Shown: positions 45,525 to 54,094, counted from the first letter of the stretch. The stretch is DNA of 64,000 nt from Cytobacillus suaedae (GCA_014960805.1 CP063163.1:3931001-3995000); one strand, 5' to 3'. Translations and numbers: made by a program. The notes: generated by a model from the sequence alone, not told the origin.

Positions 45525-45950
45525 ATGGTAGTATTTAAAGAGCTTACAACAAAACAGGAGTTTCTTGATGCTTATAAGGTCATGCATGAATTACGAACTC
45601 ACCTAGATGAGGATGGTTACTTAGAGTTACTTGAACCAATGCTAAAGGAAGGATATCGTATGTTGGTGGCTGTAGAGGAAAATGAGATTGTCGCAGCAAC
45701 AGGAATTATTCAGCTCACAAACTTCTATAATGGCAAACATATTTATGTCTATGATTTAGTAACAGCTGAAGCTCACCGTTCAAAGGGTTATGGTGAAAAG
45801 CTACTCTCTCATATTCATACTCTAGCGGTACAGGAAGGCTGTTCGTCCGTTGCCCTTTCTTCAGGACTTCAACGTAAAGATGCACACCGATTTTATGAAG
45901 AAAAAATGGGATATTTAAAAACAAGCTATGCGTTTGTAAAAAATTTATAA
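45525..45950 (+). CDS. GNAT family N-acetyltransferase
   Basis: A 141-residue acetyltransferase. Motif A, which binds acetyl-CoA, is AEAHRSKGYGEKLLSHI (the R-x2-G-x-G/A core as R-SKGYG) around residues 84-100, preceded by the beta-strand YVYDLVT; motif B is KDAHRFYEEKMGYLKTSYAF near the end. The acceptor is unknown. I prefer the ATG at 45525 over the GTG at 45522; a GAGGAG ribosome site lies eight bases upstream. Convergent with the oxidoreductase operon, with a shared terminator inside the 67-bp repeat. Confidence 0.87.
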   Translation: MVVFKELTTKQEFLDAYKVMHELRTHLDEDGYLELLEPMLKEGYRMLVAVEENEIVAATGIIQLTNFYNGKHIYVYDLVTAEAHRSKGYGEKLLSHIHTLAVQEGCSSVALSSGLQRKDAHRFYEEKMGYLKTSYAFVKNL

Positions 45951-45993
45951 ATTAAATGCGCCAAAGATATTCACTGCACAGTTAATTTTTTAG

Positions 45994-46060
45994 CAAACGT
46001 TTGATGAATAGGGTTAAGCCGAGTGGTATCAAGGGATTGAAAAATCCAATCAAACGTTTG
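45994..46060. repeat. 67-bp element bounded by CAAACGTTTG (copy B)
   Basis: Second copy of the element at 24298-24364, in the opposite orientation and of exactly the same length. CAAACGTTTG occurs at 45994-46003 and 46051-46060. In this copy the second palindrome is extended to AATCCAATCAAACG / CGTTTGATTGGATT and flanked by T runs, so it doubles as a terminator between convergent genes. Confidence 0.65.
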
Positions 46061-46072
46061 ATTGGATTTTTT
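46041..46072. terminator. Bidirectional terminator within repeat copy B
   Basis: Perfect self-complementary stem AAATCCAATCAAACG / CGTTTGATTGGATTT with T runs in both directions; separates the GNAT gene and the oxidoreductase operon. Confidence 0.85.
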
Positions 46073-46080
46073 CGTCATGC

Positions 46081-47013
46081 CTATTTAACTTGTAGAACAA
46101 TTTTTCCTTTAGTCCTTCTTGATTCAATTTGGATATGGGCTTCTTTTACTTCGGATAAAGGTAAAATGGTACCAACTACAGGGTGTACATTTCCGTCTGA
46201 TAGTAAGGTTGATAATTGGTCTAGGCTTTCTCCATCTGGTTTACTAAATATCAAGTTATAGTTAATACCTTTTGCATCTACTAGCTGTTGACTCTCTGGT
46301 GAAAGCGAACTTGTGATGGAAACAATTTTCCCACCCTCTTTTGTAGCATCAACTAATTGTGCAATCTGATATCCGCCAACCGTATCAAAAATCACGTCAT
46401 ATTCTGAAGTTAGTAGGATTTCTTTTATATAGTCAATGACAAAATCAGCTCCTAATTCCTTTACAAAATCACTATTTTTCGTACTTGTTGTAGCTGAAAC
46501 AATTGCCCCCTGTGCTTTTGCTAACTGAACCGCAAAGCTTCCAACACCACCAGATCCACCTAAAATCAGGACCTTTTGATCCTTCTTCAGTTTCGCCTCT
46601 TCGACAAGTGCATACCAAGCTGTAATCCCAACTAACGGTACGGAAGCAGCTTCAACAAATGAGAGATTACTAGGCTTTCGAGAAACAAACTCCTCATTAA
46701 CTGCGACAAACTCTGCATACGTTCCATTTCTTTCTAAAGAAGTATAACTATATACCTCATCTCCCACTTGAAACCTTTTTACACCAGAACCAACTGCAGA
46801 TACTATACCAGCTACATCATATCCCAATACAAGAGGAAATTTGTTAGGAATTCGTTCTTTAAAATAACCCTCTCTAATGGCTAAATCTAAAGGATTTACT
46901 GCTGAAGCATATACTTCTATTAAAATATCATTGAGTCCAATCTCTGGTAGGGGTATTTCGATTTCTTTTAACTGTTCAATTTCACCATAGCTTTCAATCG
47001 CTATTGCTCTCAT
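46081..47013 (-). CDS. Zinc-independent NADP-dependent quinone oxidoreductase (MDR family)
   Basis: A 310-residue medium-chain reductase: GroES-like N-terminal part with SAVNPLDLAIREGYF and LVLGYDVAGIVSAVG, then a Rossmann fold with the nucleotide-binding VLILGGSGGVGSFAVQLAK around residues 145-163. The cysteines for structural and catalytic zinc of alcohol dehydrogenases are missing, placing it with quinone reductases and enoyl reductases. I use the ATG ending at 47013 with an AAGGAG ribosome site. It follows a flavodoxin-fold NADPH oxidoreductase by 12 bases in a two-gene operon, both acting on quinones or electrophiles by inference. Confidence 0.9.
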   Translation of the reverse strand: MRAIAIESYGEIEQLKEIEIPLPEIGLNDILIEVYASAVNPLDLAIREGYFKERIPNKFPLVLGYDVAGIVSAVGSGVKRFQVGDEVYSYTSLERNGTYAEFVAVNEEFVSRKPSNLSFVEAASVPLVGITAWYALVEEAKLKKDQKVLILGGSGGVGSFAVQLAKAQGAIVSATTSTKNSDFVKELGADFVIDYIKEILLTSEYDVIFDTVGGYQIAQLVDATKEGGKIVSITSSLSPESQQLVDAKGINYNLIFSKPDGESLDQLSTLLSDGNVHPVVGTILPLSEVKEAHIQIESRRTKGKIVLQVK

Positions 47014-47025
47014 TTTTCCCACTCC

Positions 47026-47730
47026 TTAAGAATAACTTGATTCTTTTAATTTTCCATTTTCATAGTCAGATACAGGTCTAAATGGAATAACAGGTGCACT
47101 TTCTAAATGGATGAGTCGATCTTCAAACTGTTCAAAAAGTTCCTTTTTCCCTTGCTCATCAATTCCAGCTGTAAAAACAAATGGTTCAATGACATCCAGT
47201 CCGACAAAATAAAGCTTTTCATGCTGGATGTTAAATAATCTTTCAGATAGCTCACCTTTCAAATGATTTTTACCGAAGTTCCGTAAATCATTACCTCCAG
47301 TTGTAAACGAAAGCATTGCTTTTTTTCCTCGTAAATTTCCTTTGTCATAAGCACCTGGTCCATAGGCAAATCCGTAAGCAAACACGCGATCAAACCAGCC
47401 TTTTAAAATGGCAGGAGCTTCTGTCCACCACATCGGGAATTGAAAAATAACATAGTCAGCCCAAGCAAGATTGTCTTGCTCTTCTAAAATATCTTTTGAA
47501 AAAGTTCTGTTTTGAGATGCGTAATATTGTTCATTGATGTAACTAAATGTAGCTGGGTTTTTTAAAGCAGTAAAATCCTCCTGATCAGCAATTGCCTTGA
47601 ATTTCATTTCGTATAAATCAGATACTTTTACTGTATGCCCTTGTCTTTCTAAAACTGAAACAGCGGTATCTTTCAAAGCTGCATTCAAAGAAGTTGGACT
47701 TGGATGTGAATAGACGATTATAATATTCAT
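47026..47730 (-). CDS. NAD(P)H dehydrogenase (quinone), flavodoxin-like fold
   Basis: A 234-residue NQO1/MdaB-type FMN or FAD enzyme. The N-terminus MNIIIVYSHPSPTSLNAAL is the phosphate-binding loop, FQFPMWWTEAPAILKGWFDRVF is the family signature for the flavin site, and SFTTGGNDLRNF follows. Such enzymes reduce quinones by two electrons and protect against electrophiles. First gene of an operon with the MDR oxidoreductase; a perfect 11-bp inverted repeat lies 37 bases upstream of the start, probably bound by the divergently encoded ArsR-type regulator. Confidence 0.92.
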   Translation of the reverse strand: MNIIIVYSHPSPTSLNAALKDTAVSVLERQGHTVKVSDLYEMKFKAIADQEDFTALKNPATFSYINEQYYASQNRTFSKDILEEQDNLAWADYVIFQFPMWWTEAPAILKGWFDRVFAYGFAYGPGAYDKGNLRGKKAMLSFTTGGNDLRNFGKNHLKGELSERLFNIQHEKLYFVGLDVIEPFVFTAGIDEQGKKELFEQFEDRLIHLESAPVIPFRPVSDYENGKLKESSYS

Positions 47731-47766
47731 AAACTTCTCTCCGTTCTACACTATTAAGGTATTTTA

Positions 47767-47792
47767 TTTAGTTCTATTTTTATAGAACTAAA
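47767..47792. promoter_or_regulatory. Perfect operator palindrome of the quinone-reductase operon
   Basis: TTTAGTTCTAT (47767-47777) and ATAGAACTAAA (47782-47792) are perfect 11-bp inverted repeats separated by TTTT. The position, just upstream of the reductase start codon and between divergent reductase and regulator genes, is that of a repressor operator. Confidence 0.75.
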
Positions 47793-47930
47793 TAGATAAT
47801 CTCATTATAATCGAATAATTAACAATTTCAACCAAAAAATATAAAAATTTATTTATTATTTGTTTGATTGTTAATGTGGGATTGTTTTGTTATTATCAAA
47901 ACAAGAGTATTGTTCGTTGGAGGTAGAAAC

Positions 47931-48860
47931 ATGACATATAAAGTTAAGGTTGATTTTTCACCTATTTATGAATTAATGAATAGTCTTGAATTATTTGTTT
48001 CGAAGAAGTTTGTGAAGAACCTAGATTTAGGTATTGACTGGGTAAAGTCCGTTGAAGAACAAATTGAACCAGGTTTACTTGAGGAATTACGTTCAAAGGA
48101 TGTTCCATGCCTATCATACCTAAATGTCCTCTTATATCTATCGCCTCATAAAAATGATATTAATGAATTCATCTACTGGCTCTCAGAACTAACACCAGGT
48201 AATTTATATGAGCTACTTTCACCAATAATCGCTGATAATCTCCCTAATGATTTAGGAACGATACGAGATAGCTATGTACATTACTTATCAACTTGGAACG
48301 AAGCTTATTTTTCTACCTTTGACCCGATAGTTTTAGATGAACTTAAGAAATCTAAGGCCTATTATGAAAGATTATCAACCACTAAGTATTCAATGGATTT
48401 AGTAGAAAAGGCTTCAGGTGGAATTCGAATTGAACCATTTGAAGGGCTTAAGGAGGTTGTTCTTGTTCCGGGTTATCATAATACACCTCTAACGGTCTAT
48501 TGGAAATATAAGAACATGTATATCATTCGCTATCCTGTAGATATAGGTAGTGAGGACCCTACCCAACCCTCTAAGCAGTTAGTGAGGTTAACAAAGGCTC
48601 TAGCAGATGAAAATCGTCTACGAATTTTGCAATATGTAGCCAATGAGCCCAGAACATTTACAGCTATTCTGAATTACATTAATGTTTCTAAAAGTACGGT
48701 ACATCATCATATCATGGCACTACGTTCTGCAGGGTTAATTAGTGTTTATCACACAGACCAGTGTTGTTCAGAGTATTATCGTTACCGAGCAAATGGATTT
48801 AGTGAGTTATCGGATAGTTTTCAGGAGTTTGTTCATCGGGTGGTTAGACCTTCTCAGTAG
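47931..48860 (+). CDS. ArsR-family transcriptional regulator with large N-terminal domain
   Basis: A 309-residue protein. The first about 220 residues are a DUF5937-like helical domain (YLNVLLYLSPHKNDINEFI and similar), probably for ligand sensing. The C-terminal winged helix (about 225-300) is ArsR-like: RLTKALADENRLRILQYVA, recognition helix NVSKSTVHHHIMALRSAGLI and a wing with tyrosines. Two adjacent cysteines in TDQCCSEYY sit in the wing and could sense electrophiles or metals. I use the ATG at 47931 with a TTGGAGGT ribosome site rather than the frame opening at 47868. Divergent from the reductase operon, so it is the likely regulator. Confidence 0.87.
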   Translation: MTYKVKVDFSPIYELMNSLELFVSKKFVKNLDLGIDWVKSVEEQIEPGLLEELRSKDVPCLSYLNVLLYLSPHKNDINEFIYWLSELTPGNLYELLSPIIADNLPNDLGTIRDSYVHYLSTWNEAYFSTFDPIVLDELKKSKAYYERLSTTKYSMDLVEKASGGIRIEPFEGLKEVVLVPGYHNTPLTVYWKYKNMYIIRYPVDIGSEDPTQPSKQLVRLTKALADENRLRILQYVANEPRTFTAILNYINVSKSTVHHHIMALRSAGLISVYHTDQCCSEYYRYRANGFSELSDSFQEFVHRVVRPSQ

Positions 48861-48912
48861 AGGAGGTTTTTTTATAGGCATTTTTCTAAAAGATCTTTTT
48901 TAAAAAATGGTA

Positions 48913-49050
48913 ACCGTTCCTTTACGCTGCAGGCACTTGCTTTCCGCGGGGAGGAAGTCGAGCCTCCTCGACGTTCCGTCTGCGGGGTCTCGACCTTTCC
49001 TCACTTCCCGCAGGAGTCAAGTGCCTTCCGCTTCCCTTCAATCCACTCTG
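48913..49050 (+). repeat. GC-rich palindromic repeat, subfamily B, short form
   Basis: About 138 bp, ACCGTTCC to CCACTCTG, same landmarks as the 24.4-kb copy (GGCACTTGCTTTCCGCGGGG; CCCGCAGGAGTCAAGTGCC), with CGACGTTCCGTCTGCGGGG at the centre. Intergenic between the regulator and a GNAT gene. Confidence 0.88.
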
Positions 49051-49097
49051 GATTCAAAATATATTTAAAATCAACACCATACAAAAACAATTTGAAA

Positions 49098-49132
49098 TAA
49101 AAAAACACCTGAATCCCGATGGAATCCAAGTG
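49098..49132 (-). terminator. Terminator of the GNAT gene
   Basis: Minus-strand CACTTGGATTCC / GGGATTCAGGTG followed by seven T, 7 bases after the stop codon. Confidence 0.87.
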
Positions 49133-49139
49133 CAAATTG

Positions 49140-49586
49140 TTATTTCTTTAATTCCCAAAACAGCATATTGTCATGTTTACCGGTTTGTTTCATGCCGATT
49201 TTTTTAAGAACCTTTATTGATGGGAAATTATCCTCTAGGCATTCAGCTTTAATTGTTGTGACTTTATTTGTAGAAAAGGCCCAGTTGATTAAAGCTTTGA
49301 CTGCTTCTGTTGCGTAGCCTTTGTTATGCGCATTTAATGCAATGCCGTAGCCTACTTCAACAACTCCATCAGGATCTGGCTTTCCTTTAAAACCAATATC
49401 TCCAATGGTTTCTCCTGTATCCAAACGTTGAACGAACCAAACGCCCCACCCTAAGGTAGACTGATCTTTTTCATATTCCTCTAAAGAAAAGTGAACATGG
49501 TCAAACAGTTGATAATTTTCCGATACAGTTGAGATAGTCTCCTTTGTACATGGAATTAGCTTTAATCTTGTTGTCAAAATTTCCAT
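49140..49586 (-). CDS. GNAT acetyltransferase, RimJ/RimL type
   Basis: A 148-residue Acetyltransf_3-like enzyme starting MEILTTRLKLIPC. The acetyl-CoA site is in VEVGYGIALNAHNKGYATEAVKALINWAF (core NKGYATEA), and the characteristic NFPSIKVLKKIGMKQTG motif follows. Similar proteins acetylate protein N-termini or small molecules; the acceptor is unknown. It follows the lipoprotein gene by 29 bases on the same strand and may be co-transcribed with it. Confidence 0.88.
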   Translation of the reverse strand: MEILTTRLKLIPCTKETISTVSENYQLFDHVHFSLEEYEKDQSTLGWGVWFVQRLDTGETIGDIGFKGKPDPDGVVEVGYGIALNAHNKGYATEAVKALINWAFSTNKVTTIKAECLEDNFPSIKVLKKIGMKQTGKHDNMLFWELKK

Positions 49587-49615
49587 AATGAAACTCCATT
49601 TCGAAGTTAATCTAT

Positions 49616-50179
49616 TTAATATTTTTTTATAAGCTTTATATGAGATATAGGAGAATCCTCTTTCTCATTCACATTATAAACCCAAAGCTCTTTTAAATCT
49701 TCTAAGTGATAAAGGACGAAATATCTTCCGTTTACATCACTTATTTCTGACACCTCTGGTTCACCAAGTAGTGTAGTTAGATCGGCTAAATAATAGTCTT
49801 TTTCCGGTGCATATTCGATTATATAGATTGTATCGTCTTCTTCTAAATAAGAGTAACCATACACAACATTTCCGTACTGAAGTATATTGGCACCGTCCCA
49901 GATATCCTCAAGATCTGGCTCACCTAAAGCTTCTTTAATTTCTGCAGCCGTTGAGCCTATGCCGAATTCTGCATTTGCTAACTTCCCCTCATTTAGTAAG
50001 TTTTTAAAATCTTCATTAAAAAACTCATGAGTTGGTGTTTCAGCCTTCTCTTCGTTCTGGGGAGCCGTTTCTTTAGATTCTTCAGTTTCCTTGATCTCTT
50101 TTGTTACTTCTGACTGTTCATCCTGCGAACAACCAGATAACACCATTGTAAGAATAAATAATAAGATAAAATACTTCAT
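49616..50179 (-). CDS. Hypothetical lipoprotein (DUF4309-like)
   Basis: A 187-residue secreted lipoprotein: signal peptide with lipobox LSGC (residue 18), an acidic Glu/Lys linker to about residue 50, then a compact domain with repeated pattern (GIGSTAAEIKEALGEPDLED and LTTLLGEPEVSEI) typical of SmpA/OmlA- or DUF4309-like folds. Role unknown. Start ATG ends at 50179 and has an AGGAGGGGA ribosome site; the frame is open to 50194 without support. Precedes the GNAT gene on the minus strand. Confidence 0.82.
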   Translation of the reverse strand: MKYFILLFILTMVLSGCSQDEQSEVTKEIKETEESKETAPQNEEKAETPTHEFFNEDFKNLLNEGKLANAEFGIGSTAAEIKEALGEPDLEDIWDGANILQYGNVVYGYSYLEEDDTIYIIEYAPEKDYYLADLTTLLGEPEVSEISDVNGRYFVLYHLEDLKELWVYNVNEKEDSPISHIKLIKKY

Positions 50180-50333
50180 AAGTCCCCTCCTCATGCTACT
50201 TTTAACGACAACGATAAGTTATGTTTATCTTACCATTTTTTCACGATAGATGTCGAAGTATGGTAAGTATGAATTTTTATGTATACGATAGGGTTCGAAG
50301 AAGAGACAGGTTTTGTGAGGTGATATATAAAAA

Positions 50334-50355
50334 CCACATCTACTTATAGATGTGG
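50334..50355 (-). terminator. Terminator of the M23 hydrolase gene
   Basis: Hairpin CCACATCTA / TAGATGTGG followed on the minus strand by TTTTTAT, 10 bases after the stop. Confidence 0.88.
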
Positions 50356-50364
50356 CACCATTGG

Positions 50365-51603
50365 TTAAAAGTTTACATATTTTTTTGGATCTACTGAGTT
50401 CGATTTTGAATTATTCCATGGTCCTTTATGGATTTCAAAGTGTAGATGTTTTCCATATGATCTACCTGTGTTCCCCATATAACCAATTCTTGTACCCTTA
50501 TCAACCGACTGACCTTCACTCACACTACGTGACTCTAAGTGCGCATATACTGTTGTGTAGATTTGTCCGTTAATATTATGAGTAATAAACACAACATGAC
50601 CATAACTACTTGAATAATATGAACGGAATACTGTACCTGCTGCTGCTGCAACTACCGGAACATTTGCAGAACGATTAGCGATGTCCACTCCTGCATGCAA
50701 TGATCCCCAGCGATGACCATAACCCGAAGTAAGTCTACCCGTAGTTGGATTCATAAAGTTTCCATCTGTTACTTTAGGAGTTTGTCCTCTTTTTCGAGCC
50801 TCTTCTATTTCACGTTGTCTCTTTTCCCATGCTTTAATTTCTTTTTTAATTGCAGCTTCCTGTGCAGCTAGAAGTTTTTCTTCATCTTCAAGCTCTTCTA
50901 GGTGGGAGTGAATCTCGTCCTCTTGCTTCTTTAATTGAGACATAATCGCATTTTTTTCTTTGATATGCTTATTCAATTCAACTTTCATTTCTTCAAGTGA
51001 CTTTAATTGCTCTTCTAAATTTGCTAAGTGGGCTGTTACTTCTTCCTCTTTTTGCTCTTTTAAAAGCTTATCCTCTTGATGGGCTTTGATTATATCCTTG
51101 TCTGCCTGGACGAATGTAGATAAAGCACTTAGTCTATCAATAAAGTCTCCAAAATTTTGGGCACCTAGTAGTACATCGACATAGCTTACTACTCCACCAC
51201 TTTTTTGAATAGAGCGCATTCTTTCTTCTAGCAGTGCATCACGTTTTTTAATTCTTTCGGTCACTTCAGCAATTTGCGCTTGCAACATTTGAATTTGTTC
51301 TTGTGTTGCTAAAATTTCTGCTTCCTTTTCACGCATTTTTGCATTTGTTTCAGCTACAGCTATATCTAACCGTTTAATTTCTGATTCTAAGGCCTTTTGT
51401 TCAGCCTGAAGTGTGGAAATATCTCCCTCTTTTTCCTGCATTTCAGATTTTACATCTGAACGTTTCTCTTGAACCTTTTTCTTTTCATTTTCAAGCTGTG
51501 AATTTTTTCCGACTGCCCATGCAGTGTCAATAGATGAGGTTGATAGGAATGTACCAAACGCAACCATTATTCCTATACTGATGAGTAAAAAACGTTTTCT
51601 CAT
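50365..51603 (-). CDS. EnvC/PcsB-like coiled-coil M23 peptidoglycan hydrolase
   Basis: A 412-residue exported protein: signal peptide with cleavage near residue 31 (TAWAVG), a long antiparallel coiled coil (about 35-270, KRSDVKSEMQEKEGD onwards with regular heptads), and a C-terminal LytM/M23 zinc endopeptidase (about 290-405) with metal ligands in SLHAGVDIAN and HLHFEIH. Directly downstream of ftsEX, which in other bacteria activates coiled-coil hydrolases (EnvC, PcsB, CwlO, RipC). In B. subtilis the FtsEX partner CwlO is encoded elsewhere and has an NlpC/P60 domain, so this M23 type is of interest. Gap to ftsX is 104 bases. Confidence 0.9.
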   Translation of the reverse strand: MRKRFLLISIGIMVAFGTFLSTSSIDTAWAVGKNSQLENEKKKVQEKRSDVKSEMQEKEGDISTLQAEQKALESEIKRLDIAVAETNAKMREKEAEILATQEQIQMLQAQIAEVTERIKKRDALLEERMRSIQKSGGVVSYVDVLLGAQNFGDFIDRLSALSTFVQADKDIIKAHQEDKLLKEQKEEEVTAHLANLEEQLKSLEEMKVELNKHIKEKNAIMSQLKKQEDEIHSHLEELEDEEKLLAAQEAAIKKEIKAWEKRQREIEEARKRGQTPKVTDGNFMNPTTGRLTSGYGHRWGSLHAGVDIANRSANVPVVAAAAGTVFRSYYSSSYGHVVFITHNINGQIYTTVYAHLESRSVSEGQSVDKGTRIGYMGNTGRSYGKHLHFEIHKGPWNNSKSNSVDPKKYVNF

Positions 51604-51707
51604 TTATCCTGTAACTCCCTTCTATTTTCAATGGTCATGGTAACGTCTGCTTGGGGTTAAGTGATCTCATGAAGTAGTACAGATACCATATCTATTTTTT
51701 AAAACTA

Positions 51708-52607
51708 TTAAACTTTTAAAAATTTACGAACAGACATTAAGCTTCCCCAAACTCCGATTATCGAACCAATTGATACTAGAAGTACTGCAACTTGGATGGC
51801 AAATGGTTGGAATGGCAGTAGTTGAAAGAAAGTTCCTGCTAATTTGGGCTGTATTAAGTCTAAAAGGTAATTATATGAGCCAAGAATTATTGAGATTGGA
51901 ATAATTGAGCCTAATGCCCCTAAAAATAGCCCTTCTAGGAAAAACGGCCAACGAATAAATGAATTAGTAGCTCCTACTAGTTTCATAATTTCAATCTCTT
52001 TTCGTCTTGCAACAATGGTTATTTTAATAGTGTTTGAGATTAAGAACATCGCTGTAAATATTAGTCCCATGATAAGAATGAGTCCAATGTTTCGAGAGAT
52101 TTCAACTGCACTAAATAACTTTTCGATTTCACCTTGTCCATATTTAGCTGAAGCTACATTTGAGAACTTTTCGATTTTTTTTGCAACAAGCGAAATATCA
52201 TTTGGAACTGTAGTTTGTATAACAAAAACATCATGCAGGGGATTATTTTGCTCAACTAGTGAAAAGATTGAACCTTCTTCACCCAAGCTTTGTTTTAGAT
52301 TTTCAAGCTCATCATCCTTGGATGAGAAAACAATATCTGATACCTGTGGAATACTCTCAATTTGTTTTCGAAGCTGTTCCTGGTCTTCAGGAGTAGCTGT
52401 TAAGTCGATATGAACACGGATACGCACATCTTCTTCAATAGAAGTTGCCATACTATTTAAGTTCATCATTATGACAATAAAAACTCCTACAAGTAAAAGG
52501 GTTACGGTCACAGCACTAACGGAGGCGAATGTCATCCAGCCATTACGTCCAAGGTTCTTGATGCTTTCACGAAAATGACGACGTAAGGTACTAAACTTCA
52601 TAACCAT
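51708..52607 (-). CDS. ftsX: Cell-division ABC transporter permease FtsX
   Basis: A 299-residue membrane protein with four spans (about residues 30-52, 175-200, 225-247 and 270-292) and a large extracellular loop between the first two that contacts the hydrolase coiled coil. The FtsX signature LVGATNSFIRWPFFLEGLFLGALGS and the N-terminal LGRNGWMTFASVSAV are present. With FtsE it uses ATP to activate peptidoglycan hydrolysis rather than to transport. The start may be the ATG ending at 52607 or, equally plausible, the one ending at 52601. It overlaps ftsE by 17 bases. Confidence 0.95.
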   Translation of the reverse strand: MVMKFSTLRRHFRESIKNLGRNGWMTFASVSAVTVTLLLVGVFIVIMMNLNSMATSIEEDVRIRVHIDLTATPEDQEQLRKQIESIPQVSDIVFSSKDDELENLKQSLGEEGSIFSLVEQNNPLHDVFVIQTTVPNDISLVAKKIEKFSNVASAKYGQGEIEKLFSAVEISRNIGLILIMGLIFTAMFLISNTIKITIVARRKEIEIMKLVGATNSFIRWPFFLEGLFLGALGSIIPISIILGSYNYLLDLIQPKLAGTFFQLLPFQPFAIQVAVLLVSIGSIIGVWGSLMSVRKFLKV

Positions 52608-53277
52608 AATCCCCCCTTACTTCATCACGTGCAATTTTTCCATTTTCAACAGCAATAACACGCTTCTTAATCGTATTAACGATTTCGCGGTTGTGTGTTG
52701 CCATTACAATTGTTGTACCGCGATTATTAATCTCTTCAAAAATCCTCATGATTTCCCATGATGTTTCAGGGTCAAGATTCCCCGTAGGCTCGTCCGCAAT
52801 CATTACGCCCGGTGCATTAACGATTGATCTGGCAATTGAAACACGTTGTTGCTCTCCACCTGACAGCTCGTCTGGTAAAAATCTAGCTTTGTGTTTTAGC
52901 TTAACTAGGTCTAAAACATCCAAAACACGCTTTTTAATATGACGTGGATTTTCTTCGATGACCTCTAAGGCAAAGGCAACATTTTCATATACAGTAAGCT
53001 TTGGTAATAGTTTAAAATCCTGAAACACGACTCCAATATTCCTTCTTAAAAGAGGAACCTTTTTTTCCTTTAACTTTGAAAGGTTGATTCCGTTAATCAT
53101 AATGACACCTTTTGTCGGCTTTTCCTCACGGTACATCATTTTAATAAAGGTTGATTTACCTGCACCACTTGGTCCAACAACATATACAAATTCACCTTGT
53201 TTTATCTTTATACTAATCCCATTAACTGCGAGGACGCCGTTAGGGTATTTTTTATATACATCTAGCATTTCTATCAT
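52591..53277 (-). CDS. ftsE: Cell-division ATP-binding protein FtsE
   Basis: Cytoplasmic ABC ATPase that pairs with FtsX. The 228 residues include Walker A GPSGAGKST at about 36-44, Q-loop VFQDFKLLPKLTVYENVAFALEV, signature LSGGEQQRVSIARSI, Walker B VMIADEPTGNLDP and switch His in MATHNREIV. It matches B. subtilis FtsE closely. I use the ATG ending at 53277 since the one ending at 53283 is too close to the AGGTGA ribosome site. First gene of ftsE-ftsX-M23; the upstream region holds the 52-bp tandem array. Confidence 0.96.
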   Translation of the reverse strand: MIEMLDVYKKYPNGVLAVNGISIKIKQGEFVYVVGPSGAGKSTFIKMMYREEKPTKGVIMINGINLSKLKEKKVPLLRRNIGVVFQDFKLLPKLTVYENVAFALEVIEENPRHIKKRVLDVLDLVKLKHKARFLPDELSGGEQQRVSIARSIVNAPGVMIADEPTGNLDPETSWEIMRIFEEINNRGTTIVMATHNREIVNTIKKRVIAVENGKIARDEVRGDYGYEV

Positions 53278-53581
53278 GATCATTCACCTGATTGTTAGTT
53301 TATAGTCAAACCCTTATGATTTTGACGACATTCTTCTATCAGAAATGCCGAATCTTTTATCATACTATTCTACAAAATAGTATATTCTTTCTCACCTTTT
53401 TCATTATACCATCATATTTCGCCAAAATCAGACCTAAATTTATTACAATTTTATTTCATGGGTAATTTTTTGTCATTTGGTGGCTTTTATTCAGGTATAA
53501 GTTGTCTATTCAATTTAGCAATATGTATTGCAGCCGTGATCGTTGTCAGTAGAATCACCAATATACTTATCCTTTTAAGGT

Positions 53582-54050
53582 GGATTCGGACTTCATTGGG
53601 GTGATTACTTCAATCGTAGTCTGAATAAGTGATGGATTCAGACTTCACAGGGGCGGATACTTCAATCGTCGTCTGAATAACTGGTGGATTCGGACTTCAC
53701 AGGGGCGGTTGCTTCGATCGGCGTCTGAATAAATGGCGGATTCGGACTTCAGAGAGGCGGTAACTTTAATCGTGGTCTGAATAAGTGGTTGATTCGGACT
53801 TCACAGAGGAGGTTATTTAAATCGTTGTCTGAATAACTGGTGGATTCGGACTTCAGAGAGGCTGTACCTTTAATCGTGGTCTGAAAAAGTGGTTGATTCA
53901 GACTTCACAGAGAAGGTCACTTCAATCGTTGTCTGAATAACTGGTGGTTTGGGACCTCACAGGGGCGGCTACTCCAATCGTTGTCTGAATAGCTGGTGGA
54001 TTTGAACTTCACCGGTTATAGTCAGTTCTTGTCTGAGTAAGTAGTCGAAT
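53582..54050. repeat. Nine-unit 52-bp tandem repeat array
   Basis: Units begin (consensus GGATTCGGACTTCACAGGGG) at 53582, 53634, 53686, 53738, 53790, 53842, 53894, 53946 and 53998: exactly 52 bases apart with substitutions but no indels; the last copy is degenerate. Each unit contains GTCTGAAT and, nine bases into the next, ATTCGGAC, which can pair as a hairpin. A 52-bp period is not a multiple of three, so the array is not coding, and there are no unique spacers, so it is not CRISPR. It lies between cccB and ftsE. Confidence 0.93.
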
Positions 54051-54094
54051 CTAGTATTTACGCTCAAAAAAGCATTTCAAAAACACCAAGGAGT

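Noticed and set aside
53582-54050. CRISPR array
   Set aside because: The whole 52-bp unit is repeated, there are no unique spacers, and no cas gene is near.
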